Assembly (NCBI GenBank): GCA_002469805.1
Contig: DKNW01000044.1
Coordinates: 1,930 to 25,356 of the forward strand
DNA from: Rhodobiaceae bacterium UBA7378
Lineage (GTDB): Bacteria > Pseudomonadota > Alphaproteobacteria > RS24
Direction of reading: 5' to 3'
Length of the DNA stretch: 23,427 nt
Part shown: positions 16,976 to 23,412 of the stretch, in pieces
Layout of the letters: every line of letters begins with the position of its first letter
Numbering within the stretch: position 1 is the first letter of the stretch
Made by a program: the position numbers and the translations under genes
The notes under the pieces: model-generated
Told to the model about the DNA's origin: nothing
Database searches by the model: none
The model's input: only the letters and a program-made list of their open reading frames with translations

Positions 16976-17005
16976 GGAGCCTCTGCCGGCTAAACGCCCG
17001 GCTCC
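16976..17005 (-). promoter_or_regulatory. Stem-loop at the gltB translation start
   Basis: On the minus strand GGAGCC (17005-17000) pairs with GGCTCC (16981-16976), enclosing GGC-GTTTA-GCC, just ahead of the gltB ATG at 16968. A competing pairing GCCGG/CCGGC uses part of the same bases. The only Shine-Dalgarno-like GAGG (16983-16980) is partly inside the 3' arm, so folding could limit gltB translation. This is seen by eye, with no energy calculation. Confidence 0.3.
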
Positions 17006-17157
17006 AATATCCAAATCTTCCCTAGGTCCATATTCGCATATGTCAAAAAACACAGCCCCGCTTGCCTTGGCGCAATTTAAGGGCGAACCGCCTCCTGAGT
17101 AGGAACCAGCTTGGTGCCATATATATGCTACAAAACCCTGAAAAAAACAAGCAAATC

Positions 17158-17174
17158 GGTCAATAATATTGACC
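17158..17174. promoter_or_regulatory. Perfect 8+1+8 palindrome upstream of gltB (likely operator)
   Basis: GGTCAATA-A-TATTGACC is a perfect inverted repeat with 8-bp arms and a 1-bp centre, in the 284-bp AT-rich gap between the esterase stop and the gltB start. It lies about 190 bp upstream of gltB. The size and symmetry fit a dimeric repressor or activator site. Its right arm on the minus strand includes TTGACC, which could double as a -35 element, but no convincing -10 is spaced from it. The regulator is unknown; nitrogen or amino-acid regulators are plausible. The rest of this gap holds no gene. Confidence 0.45.
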
Positions 17175-17193
17175 TATATTTTCCACATTTAAG

Positions 17194-17214
17194 ATAAAAA
17201 TGGCGGATTTCCGC
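17194..17214 (-). terminator. Weak intrinsic terminator after the esterase gene
   Basis: On the minus strand, about 40 bases after the esterase stop, GCGG-AAAT-CCGC (17214-17203) can form a short G+C stem and is followed by CCATTTTTATC. The stem is only 4-5 bp, so strength is doubtful, but position and U-tract fit. Confidence 0.4.
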
Positions 17215-17252
17215 GGCTTTCTCCAAGACGCGATGCCGTGTCGCAGGGGCAA

Positions 17253-18152
17253 TCACTTATGTTGGTTGAAATACCGCGCAATATCTTTCAAAGCCTGACG
17301 GCCTTCGGGAACGAGGCGAAACGCGATTTGGTGCACATGGGGCATGTCATCCCAGACTTGTAGCTCGGCTGGCGTGCCGGCCTGCGTTGCGCGCGTGACA
17401 AGACGTGTGGCATCGTCAAACAGCACTTCTTCTGTGCCAACTTGCACAAAAAGCGGCGCGAGGCCTGATAAATCTGCGAAAACAGGCGAGATCAGCGGGT
17501 CGTCCGCTGGATGTCCATTACAGTAAAAATCAACAGCTTCCGGCATGCGATTAATGTCAATCATGGGATCACGCTCAGCACGGGTCTTTGCAGACTCACC
17601 GCTAGCGGTCAGATCGGTCCATGGCGACAGCAAGGCTGCCGCCTTGGGCTGGATTTTGTCATGTGCTTTTAATTGCAACATAAGCGCAAGGCTCAACCCG
17701 CCACCGGCGCTATCGCCAGCGACAAACATTTTTTCCGGAGCCACGCCACGCGCCACAAGCCAGTCATAGGCTGCTTCGGCGTCGTCCACCGCGGCAGGGA
17801 AAGGGTTTTCGGGCGCGAGGCGGTAATCCAGCAATAAAGCGCGCACATTGGCGTATTGGCACAAGGTCCGCACCATGCTTCGGTGGGTCTCGGGTCCGCC
17901 CATAATGTAGCCGCCGCCATGCAAATAAAGCAGCGTGTATTCGGCCTGTGGGTTGCCGATCCATTCGGCATAATTTCCATTGATTTCAGTGGTATCACCG
18001 GCTGCCGGAGGCTTCGAGATCAGCGATAGAATTAACGATCTGTCTTCGCCCGATCGAACACGCTCAAGACCTTCCACGCCCTCGCCAAAGCCGCGCTCAC
18101 GAAATGTACGCCGCAATATTCTGCTGTAAAACTTGGACCTTAAACTCGCCAT
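17253..18152 (-). CDS. Alpha/beta hydrolase, HSL-type esterase/lipase
   Basis: A 299-residue cytoplasmic carboxylesterase of the hormone-sensitive-lipase (alpha/beta hydrolase 3) family. It has the oxyanion-hole motif LHGGGY (77-82), the nucleophile elbow GDSAG (146-150, Ser148), DYRLAPENPFPA (109-120), the acid region GTEEVLFDDA (Glu242 at the usual Asp position, as in some HSL relatives) and His272 in DMPHVHQ. The substrate is unknown; short-chain acyl esters are usual. An in-frame TTG at 18158 could serve as start. ATG 18152 is chosen because GGAG lies eight bases upstream. It follows hsp20 on the same strand, but a strong terminator lies between them, so it is probably driven by its own weak promoter or by readthrough. 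Confidence 0.9.
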   Translation of the reverse strand: MASLRSKFYSRILRRTFRERGFGEGVEGLERVRSGEDRSLILSLISKPPAAGDTTEINGNYAEWIGNPQAEYTLLYLHGGGYIMGGPETHRSMVRTLCQYANVRALLLDYRLAPENPFPAAVDDAEAAYDWLVARGVAPEKMFVAGDSAGGGLSLALMLQLKAHDKIQPKAAALLSPWTDLTASGESAKTRAERDPMIDINRMPEAVDFYCNGHPADDPLISPVFADLSGLAPLFVQVGTEEVLFDDATRLVTRATQAGTPAELQVWDDMPHVHQIAFRLVPEGRQALKDIARYFNQHK

Positions 18153-18171
18153 AAACAACTCTCCAATAGAT

Positions 18172-18210
18172 TAAAAAATGCCGGAGCGGGGGGAGGGTGC
18201 CCGCTCCGGC
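18172..18210 (-). terminator. Strong Rho-independent terminator of hsp20
   Basis: GCCGGAGCGGG (18180-18190) and CCCGCTCCGGC (18200-18210) form a perfect 11-bp stem with a 9-base loop. On the minus strand the stem is followed directly by ATTTTTTAA. It begins 20 bp after the hsp20 stop and should insulate hsp20 from the esterase gene. Confidence 0.92.
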
Positions 18211-18230
18211 TCGTTTACTGAAGCTAATAG

Positions 18231-18671
18231 TTACGCAGCTTTCAGTGTTTTGGAAATGTTTATTTTACGCGGCTTTTCTGCCTCTGGCACTTCGCGCGTA
18301 AGTTCAATGTGCAACAGGCCATTATCAAGATGTGCACCTGAAACTTGCACATTATCTGCCAGCTGGAAGCGACGTTCGAAGTCGCGCTTCGCGATACCGC
18401 GATACAGCACGTGTGTATCGTTCTCTGCGCTGTCACCAGCCACGCCACCGCGTACGCTCAGCACGCCACCGCGCTCGATGATTTCCAGCTCGCTTTCGGC
18501 AAAACCAGCCACTGCCATGGAAATCCGGTAATCCGTCTCACCCGTGCGGGCCACATCATAAGGGGGATAGGCCGCAGTTTTCTCCGGCGCGCCCAAGGCA
18601 TCGAAAAGATTTGCAAGCCGATCATAGCCGATCGTCGAGCGATAAAGTGGGGTCATATCAAAGTTCGTCAT
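18231..18671 (-). CDS. Small heat-shock protein, Hsp20 (alpha-crystallin) family
   Basis: ATP-independent holdase that binds unfolding proteins in the cytoplasm. From 18671 the protein has 146 residues: a short N-terminal arm (MTNFDMTPLYRSTIGYDRLANLF, the class A pattern of rhizobial Hsps, written across residues 1-23), the alpha-crystallin domain (about 35-125) and a C-terminal tail. The domain contains YRISMAVAGF, LSVRGG, YRGIAKRDFERRFQLADNV and the GLLHIEL beta strand. The C-terminal tail carries INISK, resembling the I-x-I anchor. The start at 18671 follows AAGGAG with eight-base spacing; an in-frame ATG 51 bp upstream would put the Shine-Dalgarno inside the gene and is rejected. Expression is very likely heat-controlled twice: by a sigma-32 promoter and by a ROSE-type RNA thermometer. 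Confidence 0.94.
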   Translation of the reverse strand: MTNFDMTPLYRSTIGYDRLANLFDALGAPEKTAAYPPYDVARTGETDYRISMAVAGFAESELEIIERGGVLSVRGGVAGDSAENDTHVLYRGIAKRDFERRFQLADNVQVSGAHLDNGLLHIELTREVPEAEKPRKINISKTLKAA

Positions 18672-18763
18672 ATTTTCATCTCCTTCTACGAAGCAAGATT
18701 GCCGAACCGATCTCGAAAGCACCTGCCCGGCAGCTTGTCACACGGCACCATTGCCGCCTGATA
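18672..18763 (-). promoter_or_regulatory. ROSE-type RNA thermometer in the hsp20 5' leader
   Basis: The ~90-nt leader folds by eye into successive hairpins: CGGCA-AUGG-UGCCG (18756-18743), CUGC-CGG-GCAG (18733-18723), and a start-proximal one. In the last, UUGCUUC (18696-18690) pairs across a GUA loop with GAAGGAG (18686-18680), masking the Shine-Dalgarno. The pairing contains a G18694/G18682 mismatch between flanking pairs. That is the hallmark of ROSE elements, where UYGCU faces AGGA with an unusual G-G pair. In rhizobia such elements melt on heating and free the ribosome site. Temperature response here is inferred from sequence only. Confidence 0.8.
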
Positions 18764-18767
18764 GATT

Positions 18768-18797
18768 AAATTTGGGAGATAACCTTCACGCTTCAAG
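18768..18797 (-). promoter_or_regulatory. Sigma-32 (RpoH) heat-shock promoter of hsp20
   Basis: On the minus strand CTTGAAG (18797-18791) is followed after 12 bases by CTCCCAAAT (18778-18770). This matches the RpoH pattern CTTGAA(A) - N12-14 - CCCCAT-N-T with few changes. Transcription would start near 18761, giving a leader of about 90 nt that coincides with the ROSE element. Confidence 0.7.
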
Positions 18798-18852
18798 GGC
18801 TTGAAATTTTAAAAATAGTTCCTAAGGCGTTGATTATAAGCCTAAAAACTTC

Positions 18853-20217
18853 TCACAACCCAGTCCATAGCATCCATAGAATGCCAAGTGGCGCAATGAT
18901 GCGCGCCGACCACAGCCAACAGTCGAAAATCACATCAGAGCTGCCCATGGCCGTTTTGATAAGGTCAATAGGCGCGGCCCATGCTGCAAATGTTACGACC
19001 CCTAGACCGCAAATCGGCATAACAAGCGCTGTCACCACATAGTCTTTCACATCGAAGAGCGTTTTATCGGCCATGAGGCCGGTTTCGGCGAGACGAACAT
19101 CTGACCAGATATTAAATGAAAACACGCTCGCCAACCCGATGACAAAAGACAATGACAACATCAAGCCCACAGCTTTCACCCGCGACAGGCCAAAACTGTG
19201 TTCGGCCCAGCGAATTGTCACTTCCGCGAGCGACAGGCCGGAGGTCAAGGCTGCGAAAAATACAAGCGTGAAGAAAATGACAGCGAGGAGACTGCCGCCA
19301 GGAAGCTGTGCAAAGGCCAGTGGCAGCGTCGTGAAAATAAGCCCTGGGCCGCCAGTTGGATCTAGCCCTTCGCCGAACACAATGGCGAAAACCCCAACGC
19401 CTGCAAGAAGGGCAATAACCGTGTCTGCGATGCCAATGACAATGGCGGTTTTGGCGAGGTCGACCTGCCGGTCAACATAAGCGCCATAGGTGATAAGCAT
19501 GGCCGCGCCTACGCCTACCGAGAAAAAACCATGCCCGATTGCCGATTGTATTGTTTCTGGCGTGATTTTGCTGAAATCAGGTGTGAACAAAAACGCAATA
19601 GCAGCGCCAGCGTCGCCGGCAATCATGCCGTATAGCGCGATGCCGACAAGCATGATGATCAAGAGCGGGATCATAACGAGGTTCGCTCGCTCAAGGCCTG
19701 CGGTCAGTTCGCGGATCAAAATAAGTCCAATAACGCCTAAAAATAAAAGCTGATGGGCAATCATCTCTAGAGGTGCCGCATGCAAGGCATTCAGCAGGTC
19801 AGCGGCTGATGTCGCATCAAGACCTTTAATGTCGCCAGATATTGCGCGCGCAATATAGGCCGTCACCCATCCGGCAATCACCGCATAGAAGGTGAGCAAA
19901 ATGAACGAACCCAACACACCCAGTGATCCGATGACAGCAAAGCGCGATGACCGGCCACTTTCGACAGCAAGATTTTTCATAGCCGTTTGCGCGTCGCCAC
20001 GCCCCTGTCGGCCAACGACCAACTCAGCCGCAGCTATCGGTATGGCAATGGCAAAAATTGAGGCGAGATATATCAACACAAATGCACCGCCACCTTGAAC
20101 GCCAGTCATATAGGGGAATTTCCAGATATTGCCCAAACCGACGGCCGCGCCAATACAGGCGAAAATAAACCCGGCCTGACTCGCCCAAACTGGCGCACTA
20201 CGTGAGCTCGATGACAT
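18853..20217 (-). CDS. Sodium-dependent transporter, NSS/SNF family
   Basis: A 454-residue inner-membrane Na+-coupled symporter of the neurotransmitter:sodium symporter family (LeuT fold), probably for amino acids. The N-terminus after a short tail has WASQAGFIFACIGAAVGLGNIWKFPY, the unwound TM1 with its Na+/substrate-binding GLGN, followed by the GGGAFVLIY segment of TM2 (written in parts). About 11 hydrophobic helices can be counted. PTGGPGLIFTTLP, near mid-protein, and FFTLVFFAALTSGLSLAE (TM8, with the sodium-site S/T) are family features. The start at 20217 has a weak GGCGAG about nine bases upstream. It is transcribed alone, ending 56 bp before the hsp20 promoter. The substrate cannot be read from sequence. 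Confidence 0.93.
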   Translation of the reverse strand: MSSSSRSAPVWASQAGFIFACIGAAVGLGNIWKFPYMTGVQGGGAFVLIYLASIFAIAIPIAAAELVVGRQGRGDAQTAMKNLAVESGRSSRFAVIGSLGVLGSFILLTFYAVIAGWVTAYIARAISGDIKGLDATSAADLLNALHAAPLEMIAHQLLFLGVIGLILIRELTAGLERANLVMIPLLIIMLVGIALYGMIAGDAGAAIAFLFTPDFSKITPETIQSAIGHGFFSVGVGAAMLITYGAYVDRQVDLAKTAIVIGIADTVIALLAGVGVFAIVFGEGLDPTGGPGLIFTTLPLAFAQLPGGSLLAVIFFTLVFFAALTSGLSLAEVTIRWAEHSFGLSRVKAVGLMLSLSFVIGLASVFSFNIWSDVRLAETGLMADKTLFDVKDYVVTALVMPICGLGVVTFAAWAAPIDLIKTAMGSSDVIFDCWLWSARIIAPLGILWMLWTGL

Positions 20218-20266
20218 GTTTTTTCTCGCCCTTTTTTTGCTTAAATAATAACGTCATGTTAGACGA

Positions 20267-20285
20267 CTGGTATAATAAACACCAG
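20267..20285 (+). promoter_or_regulatory. Extended -10 promoter overlapped by a CTGGT/ACCAG dyad
   Basis: TGGTATAAT (20268-20276) is a perfect extended -10 element on the plus strand, upstream of the hydrolase starting at 20335; the -35 region (ATAACG) is poor, as is common with extended -10. CTGGT (20267-20271) and ACCAG (20281-20285) form an inverted repeat with a 9-bp spacer that spans the -10 and expected start site, so a bound regulator would block initiation. The same 117-bp gap must hold the promoter of the divergent NSS transporter. Confidence 0.45.
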
Positions 20286-20334
20286 ACGGGTCAGGGTTTT
20301 CAGAACATTCTAGGCATCACAAAAAGGAAAAATA

Positions 20335-21306
20335 ATGCAAAAGATAAAATGGGATAGTCAGGCTGAGTTTGTGGAAATGGCAGGCAATCCGCTACCGGGA
20401 ATCGGTGAGGTGGGGTATCTGCATGCACGCGATGGCAAGAAACTGCGCAATGCGGTTTTTATGCCCGGCCAAAAACCGCGTGCCACGGTTGTGTTAATGT
20501 CCGGCTACTCCGAGTTTATTGAAAAATATTTCGAAACAATTGGCGATTTACTGGCGCGCAATTATTGCGTTGCCGTTCTTGAATGGCGCGGCCATGGGCT
20601 TTCGGACGGAAATTCGAAAAACCCTCAGCGTTTGCACCTCACACGATTTGACCAGAATGTCGAAGATCTGGAAGATCGTTTTGAGCGTCTGGTGCAGGCC
20701 AGTTGCCCGCCGCCTTATCTTGGACTGGCTCATAGCATGGGTGGGCAAATTTCACTGCGTGCAGCGCGCAAGCATCCCGACTGGTTTGTGGCACTGGCGC
20801 AATCAGCGCCAATGTTCGGCTTGCGCTTTACACCCGCTATAGAGCGCAATTTGCGCCTTGCTTTGCCATGGATTGCGCTGTTCTCTGGCGTCGATAGCTG
20901 GAGCCGCTTCGACCCACCGACACGCACTGCAGAAAACCCGAGCGTTAATCGTGTCACCAGCGATGAGGCGCGCTACAACCGCACCGAAGCGCTGTTTGCG
21001 TTCGACCCGCGCTTGCAGGTGAACGGGCGCAGCCTCGGCTGGGCGATGACAACTTTTGCAACCATTCGCCGCACCAAATCACCCCGCTATCTCAAGCGCG
21101 TCAGGACGCCTATGTTTATCGGTTCTGCTGAAAAAGAAATGCTTGTCGATAACGCCATGCACGAACATGTGGCGACGCATGTCGCAGATGGCCGCTGCAA
21201 GGTTTATCAAAACGCCATGCATGAGTTAATGATGGAAGTCGATCCGGTCCGGCGGACATTCCTTGATGATGTAGACGCTTTTTTTGTTGAAAAGGCCGGT
21301 ATCTGA
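20335..21306 (+). CDS. Alpha/beta hydrolase, lysophospholipase/monoacylglycerol lipase type
   Basis: A 323-residue hydrolase of the serine aminopeptidase S33 (Hydrolase_4) group, similar in layout to PldB and monoacylglycerol lipases. Motifs: oxyanion segment VVLMSGYSEFIEKYFE (52-67), EWRGHGLSDG (83-92), nucleophile elbow GLAHSMGG (130-137, Ser134; AHSMG in place of the common GHSMG), and near the C-terminus the acid region MLVDNA and catalytic His in AMHELMMEVD. No signal peptide is seen, so it is likely cytoplasmic or membrane-associated. AAGGA about seven bases before the ATG supports the start. Its stop is only 3 bp from the convergent hisN stop, with no room for a separate terminator. 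Confidence 0.9.
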   Translation: MQKIKWDSQAEFVEMAGNPLPGIGEVGYLHARDGKKLRNAVFMPGQKPRATVVLMSGYSEFIEKYFETIGDLLARNYCVAVLEWRGHGLSDGNSKNPQRLHLTRFDQNVEDLEDRFERLVQASCPPPYLGLAHSMGGQISLRAARKHPDWFVALAQSAPMFGLRFTPAIERNLRLALPWIALFSGVDSWSRFDPPTRTAENPSVNRVTSDEARYNRTEALFAFDPRLQVNGRSLGWAMTTFATIRRTKSPRYLKRVRTPMFIGSAEKEMLVDNAMHEHVATHVADGRCKVYQNAMHELMMEVDPVRRTFLDDVDAFFVEKAGI

Positions 21307-21309
21307 TTA

Positions 21310-22095
21310 CTACGGCAGAAGCGCCAATAGACCTGCGTGCAAGTTGGGGTCGCCGCACGCCAGCGCTTGCCCACCCGCATGTGCCGGTCCGCCTTGCCAG
21401 TCAGTGATGACGCCGCCGGCCTGTTCGACAACCGGAATGAGGGCTTGAATGTCATATGGCTGCAAGCCTTCCTCGATTACCACGTCGATGAAACCAGCAG
21501 CCAGTAACGCATAATTGTACCAATCGCCCCCATATCTCACGAGTTGCGCGGTGCGCGATATCTCCGACCACGCTTGCGCGCTGCCTGGGGTTGTGAACAA
21601 TTCGGGTGCCGTCGTTGCCACGGTCGCCATGTTGAGTGATGGGCAAGCGCGCGTCTCAATTTTGGTCGATTTTCCCGCCCGAATGTTTTCTGCTGGCCCA
21701 CCACGGATGGCGCAGAAACGTTCACCAACATAAGGTTGGTCCATCACGCCCAGAACAGGTGCGCCGTTTTGCGACAGCGCGATCAAGGTTCCCCAGCATG
21801 GCATGCCAGCGATGAATGAGCGTGTGCCGTCGATCGGATCAAGCACCCAGCAAAATTCATTTCCAGACTTTTCGCCGAACTCCTCGCCCAAAATTGCATG
21901 GTCGGGATATTCGGCTTCGATCAACTTCCGGATCGATATTTCCGCATTTCGGTCGGCCCGGGTTACGGGGTCAAACGCGCCGGCATCGAGCTTGTTTTCA
22001 ATATCCAGCGTTGCGCGAAATAAAGGCAGGGTTTCTTCCGCAGCTGCATCCGCCAGCCGATGTGCGAAAGCCATAAGCGCATGTAGATCAGCCAT
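21310..22095 (-). CDS. hisN: Histidinol-phosphatase, inositol-monophosphatase family
   Basis: Probably dephosphorylates histidinol-phosphate in histidine synthesis; the fold is that of Mg2+-dependent inositol monophosphatases. It has 261 residues. Metal ligands and signatures: GEEFG (70-74, Glu71/72), WVLDPIDGTRSFIAG (83-97, Asp86 and Asp89) and, near the C-terminus, GLQPYDIQALIPVVEQAGG with the third metal Asp. The wording QPYDIQALIPVVEQAGGVITDW is typical of HisN-type members rather than SuhB or CysQ, but activity on inositol phosphates cannot be excluded. The ATG at 22095 is three bases after the stop of the N-formylglutamate amidohydrolase gene, so the two are co-transcribed. Confidence 0.88.
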   Translation of the reverse strand: MADLHALMAFAHRLADAAAEETLPLFRATLDIENKLDAGAFDPVTRADRNAEISIRKLIEAEYPDHAILGEEFGEKSGNEFCWVLDPIDGTRSFIAGMPCWGTLIALSQNGAPVLGVMDQPYVGERFCAIRGGPAENIRAGKSTKIETRACPSLNMATVATTAPELFTTPGSAQAWSEISRTAQLVRYGGDWYNYALLAAGFIDVVIEEGLQPYDIQALIPVVEQAGGVITDWQGGPAHAGGQALACGDPNLHAGLLALLP

Positions 22096-22098
22096 TGA

Positions 22099-23010
22099 TT
22101 ACTCCGCTGCCGATTTTCCCTCCGGCACGGTCCCGCCAAGTTGGGCGACCAGATCCGGTATAGACACGATATGGGCGACAAGCGCACGCATGGTTGCCGA
22201 TAATTCATCGAACCCTGTGTGACGTCGGTAGCTGCGTTCGTCCATATAGACAGCGCGGTTTATTTCAATTTGGATGGCGTGCACGCCTTTGACAGGGCGG
22301 CCGTAATGTTCGGTGATGTAGCCGCCCGCATAAGGTTGGTTGCGAGCAACTTTCAGTCCGCGGGCGTTGAGGAATGTTTCGATCTGTTCGGTCAAGAACA
22401 TGTGGCAGGCCCGCCCGTGACGTGTGCCTAGCACAATATCTATTTGTGGTTGTTTGATGCGCCCGGCTGCATGCCGAATTGCCTGCGACGGCATAGAGTG
22501 CGCATCAAGCAGGATCGCTGCCCCGAAATTGCGCTGCAAGTCGTCAAGTTTGTCGGAGAGTGCAGTGTGAAAGGGTTTGTAAAATTTGTTTATGCGATGC
22601 TCGGCTTCGGCAAAGGCAAGCTTCCCATCGTAAATCGGGGTGTTTTCGGCAACGAGGCGCGGCACGGTGCCAAGGCCTGCGCGGGCGCGCAATGAGGTTG
22701 AATTAAACTGCGAAGGCAGGTCGTCTTCGAATAATTCCTGTTCCAGTTCAAACGGGGCGCGATTGAGGTCCAGATATGCACGCGGGAGACGTGCGGCTAG
22801 CAGACTGGCACCAGACTTTTCAATGTCAGCAAACAGATCGGCGACAAACATATCTTCGGATTGGCGGATCGCATGGGCATCAAGGCGGGAAGATGCCAGA
22901 AAATCGTCAGGATATTCGGCGCCGCTATGCGGTGAACTTACCAGCAAGGGTTGGGCGGGCGTACCGGCCGCCGGTTCGCTGAAATCAAAAACTTTGTATC
23001 CCGCATCCAT
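22099..23010 (-). CDS. N-formylglutamate amidohydrolase family protein
   Basis: A 303-residue member of the N-formylglutamate amidohydrolase (HutG-type) family, Zn-dependent enzymes that split N-formylglutamate to glutamate and formate, the last step of one histidine degradation route. Visible signatures are LLVSSPHSGAEYP (22-34), LPRAYLDLNRAP, ILLDAHSMPSQ, GGYITEHYGRP and HAIQIEINRAVYMDE; the conserved His, Asp and Glu residues are present. No other hut genes are in the window, and the partner is hisN. The true substrate may therefore be another N-formyl or N-acyl amino acid. There is no Shine-Dalgarno before the ATG at 23010; no better in-frame start is seen. Confidence 0.88.
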   Translation of the reverse strand: MDAGYKVFDFSEPAAGTPAQPLLVSSPHSGAEYPDDFLASSRLDAHAIRQSEDMFVADLFADIEKSGASLLAARLPRAYLDLNRAPFELEQELFEDDLPSQFNSTSLRARAGLGTVPRLVAENTPIYDGKLAFAEAEHRINKFYKPFHTALSDKLDDLQRNFGAAILLDAHSMPSQAIRHAAGRIKQPQIDIVLGTRHGRACHMFLTEQIETFLNARGLKVARNQPYAGGYITEHYGRPVKGVHAIQIEINRAVYMDERSYRRHTGFDELSATMRALVAHIVSIPDLVAQLGGTVPEGKSAAE

Positions 23011-23117
23011 TTGTCAAAAGTTATCACACTTCCCCAGTCAAATATATTGGTTTCAATGTCGCGGGTGCGGGTGTGCAATGTATCGTCGTCATTTGCGAGA
23101 GGCTTGCCTGAAAAGGC

Positions 23118-23146
23118 TTGCTTTTGAGCCGGATTGCTGGAATAAA
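23118..23146 (+). promoter_or_regulatory. Candidate promoter of the tRNA-Val gene
   Basis: TTGCTT (23118-23123) and AATAAA (23141-23146) are separated by 17 bp, and the -10 lies 20 bp before the mature tRNA 5' end. The -10 match is moderate. GGCTTGC occurs twice just here (23101 and 23115). Confidence 0.4.
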
Positions 23147-23166
23147 CGGCGCGCATTGTGTGGCAC

Positions 23167-23241
23167 GGGCGATTAGCTCAGCGGGAGAGCACTACCTTGA
23201 CATGGTAGGGGTCACTGGTTCAATCCCAGTATCGCCCACCA
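23167..23241 (+). tRNA. tRNA-Val (anticodon GAC)
   Basis: A full cloverleaf can be drawn. The acceptor arm GGGCGAT (23167-23173) pairs with ATCGCCC (23231-23237). The D arm is GCTC-AGCGGGA-GAGC. The anticodon arm CTACC-TTGACAT-GGTAG has anticodon GAC, reading GUC valine codons. The T arm is CTGG-TTCAATC-CCAG. Discriminator A is at 23238 and CCA is encoded at 23239-23241. It probably has its own promoter and no linked tRNA within the window. Confidence 0.97.
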
Positions 23242-23365
23242 CCGGCTGCGACAAAATCAATGCCAACTGACTGTCTTCACAACATTAGTAAGATTATAGA
23301 CAGACGTGCCTATTTTCAACGAATAAGCATCCCTTTCATTTAGTCGAGCTTTCAGACGCCCTCAT

Positions 23366-23412
23366 TGTGACCTGAGTGTGACCGATGCACTAGCTTGCTC
23401 TGCACTTGCTCT
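23366..23412. repeat. Two pairs of 11-bp-spaced direct repeats downstream of tRNA-Val
   Basis: TGTGACC occurs at 23366 and 23377, and CTTGCTCT at 23394 and 23405; both pairs repeat with an 11-bp step, about one helical turn. They lie in the 186-bp tail after the tRNA, whose first ~110 bp look AT-richer than the rest of the window. No complete gene is present there. A minus-strand open frame enters from the window edge and stops at 23352 (about 25 codons), too short to identify. The repeats could be protein-binding sites or chance. Confidence 0.35.

Noticed and set aside
16435..17102. Plus-strand frames antisense to the gltB start and running into its leader
   Set aside because: They cover the conserved glutamine amidotransferase start of GltB on the opposite strand, lack ribosome sites and have no recognisable product.
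18821..18850. AGGC/GCCT hairpin downstream of the NSS transporter as terminator
   Set aside because: The stem is four base pairs with an 11-base loop and the following U-tract is separated; too weak to call.
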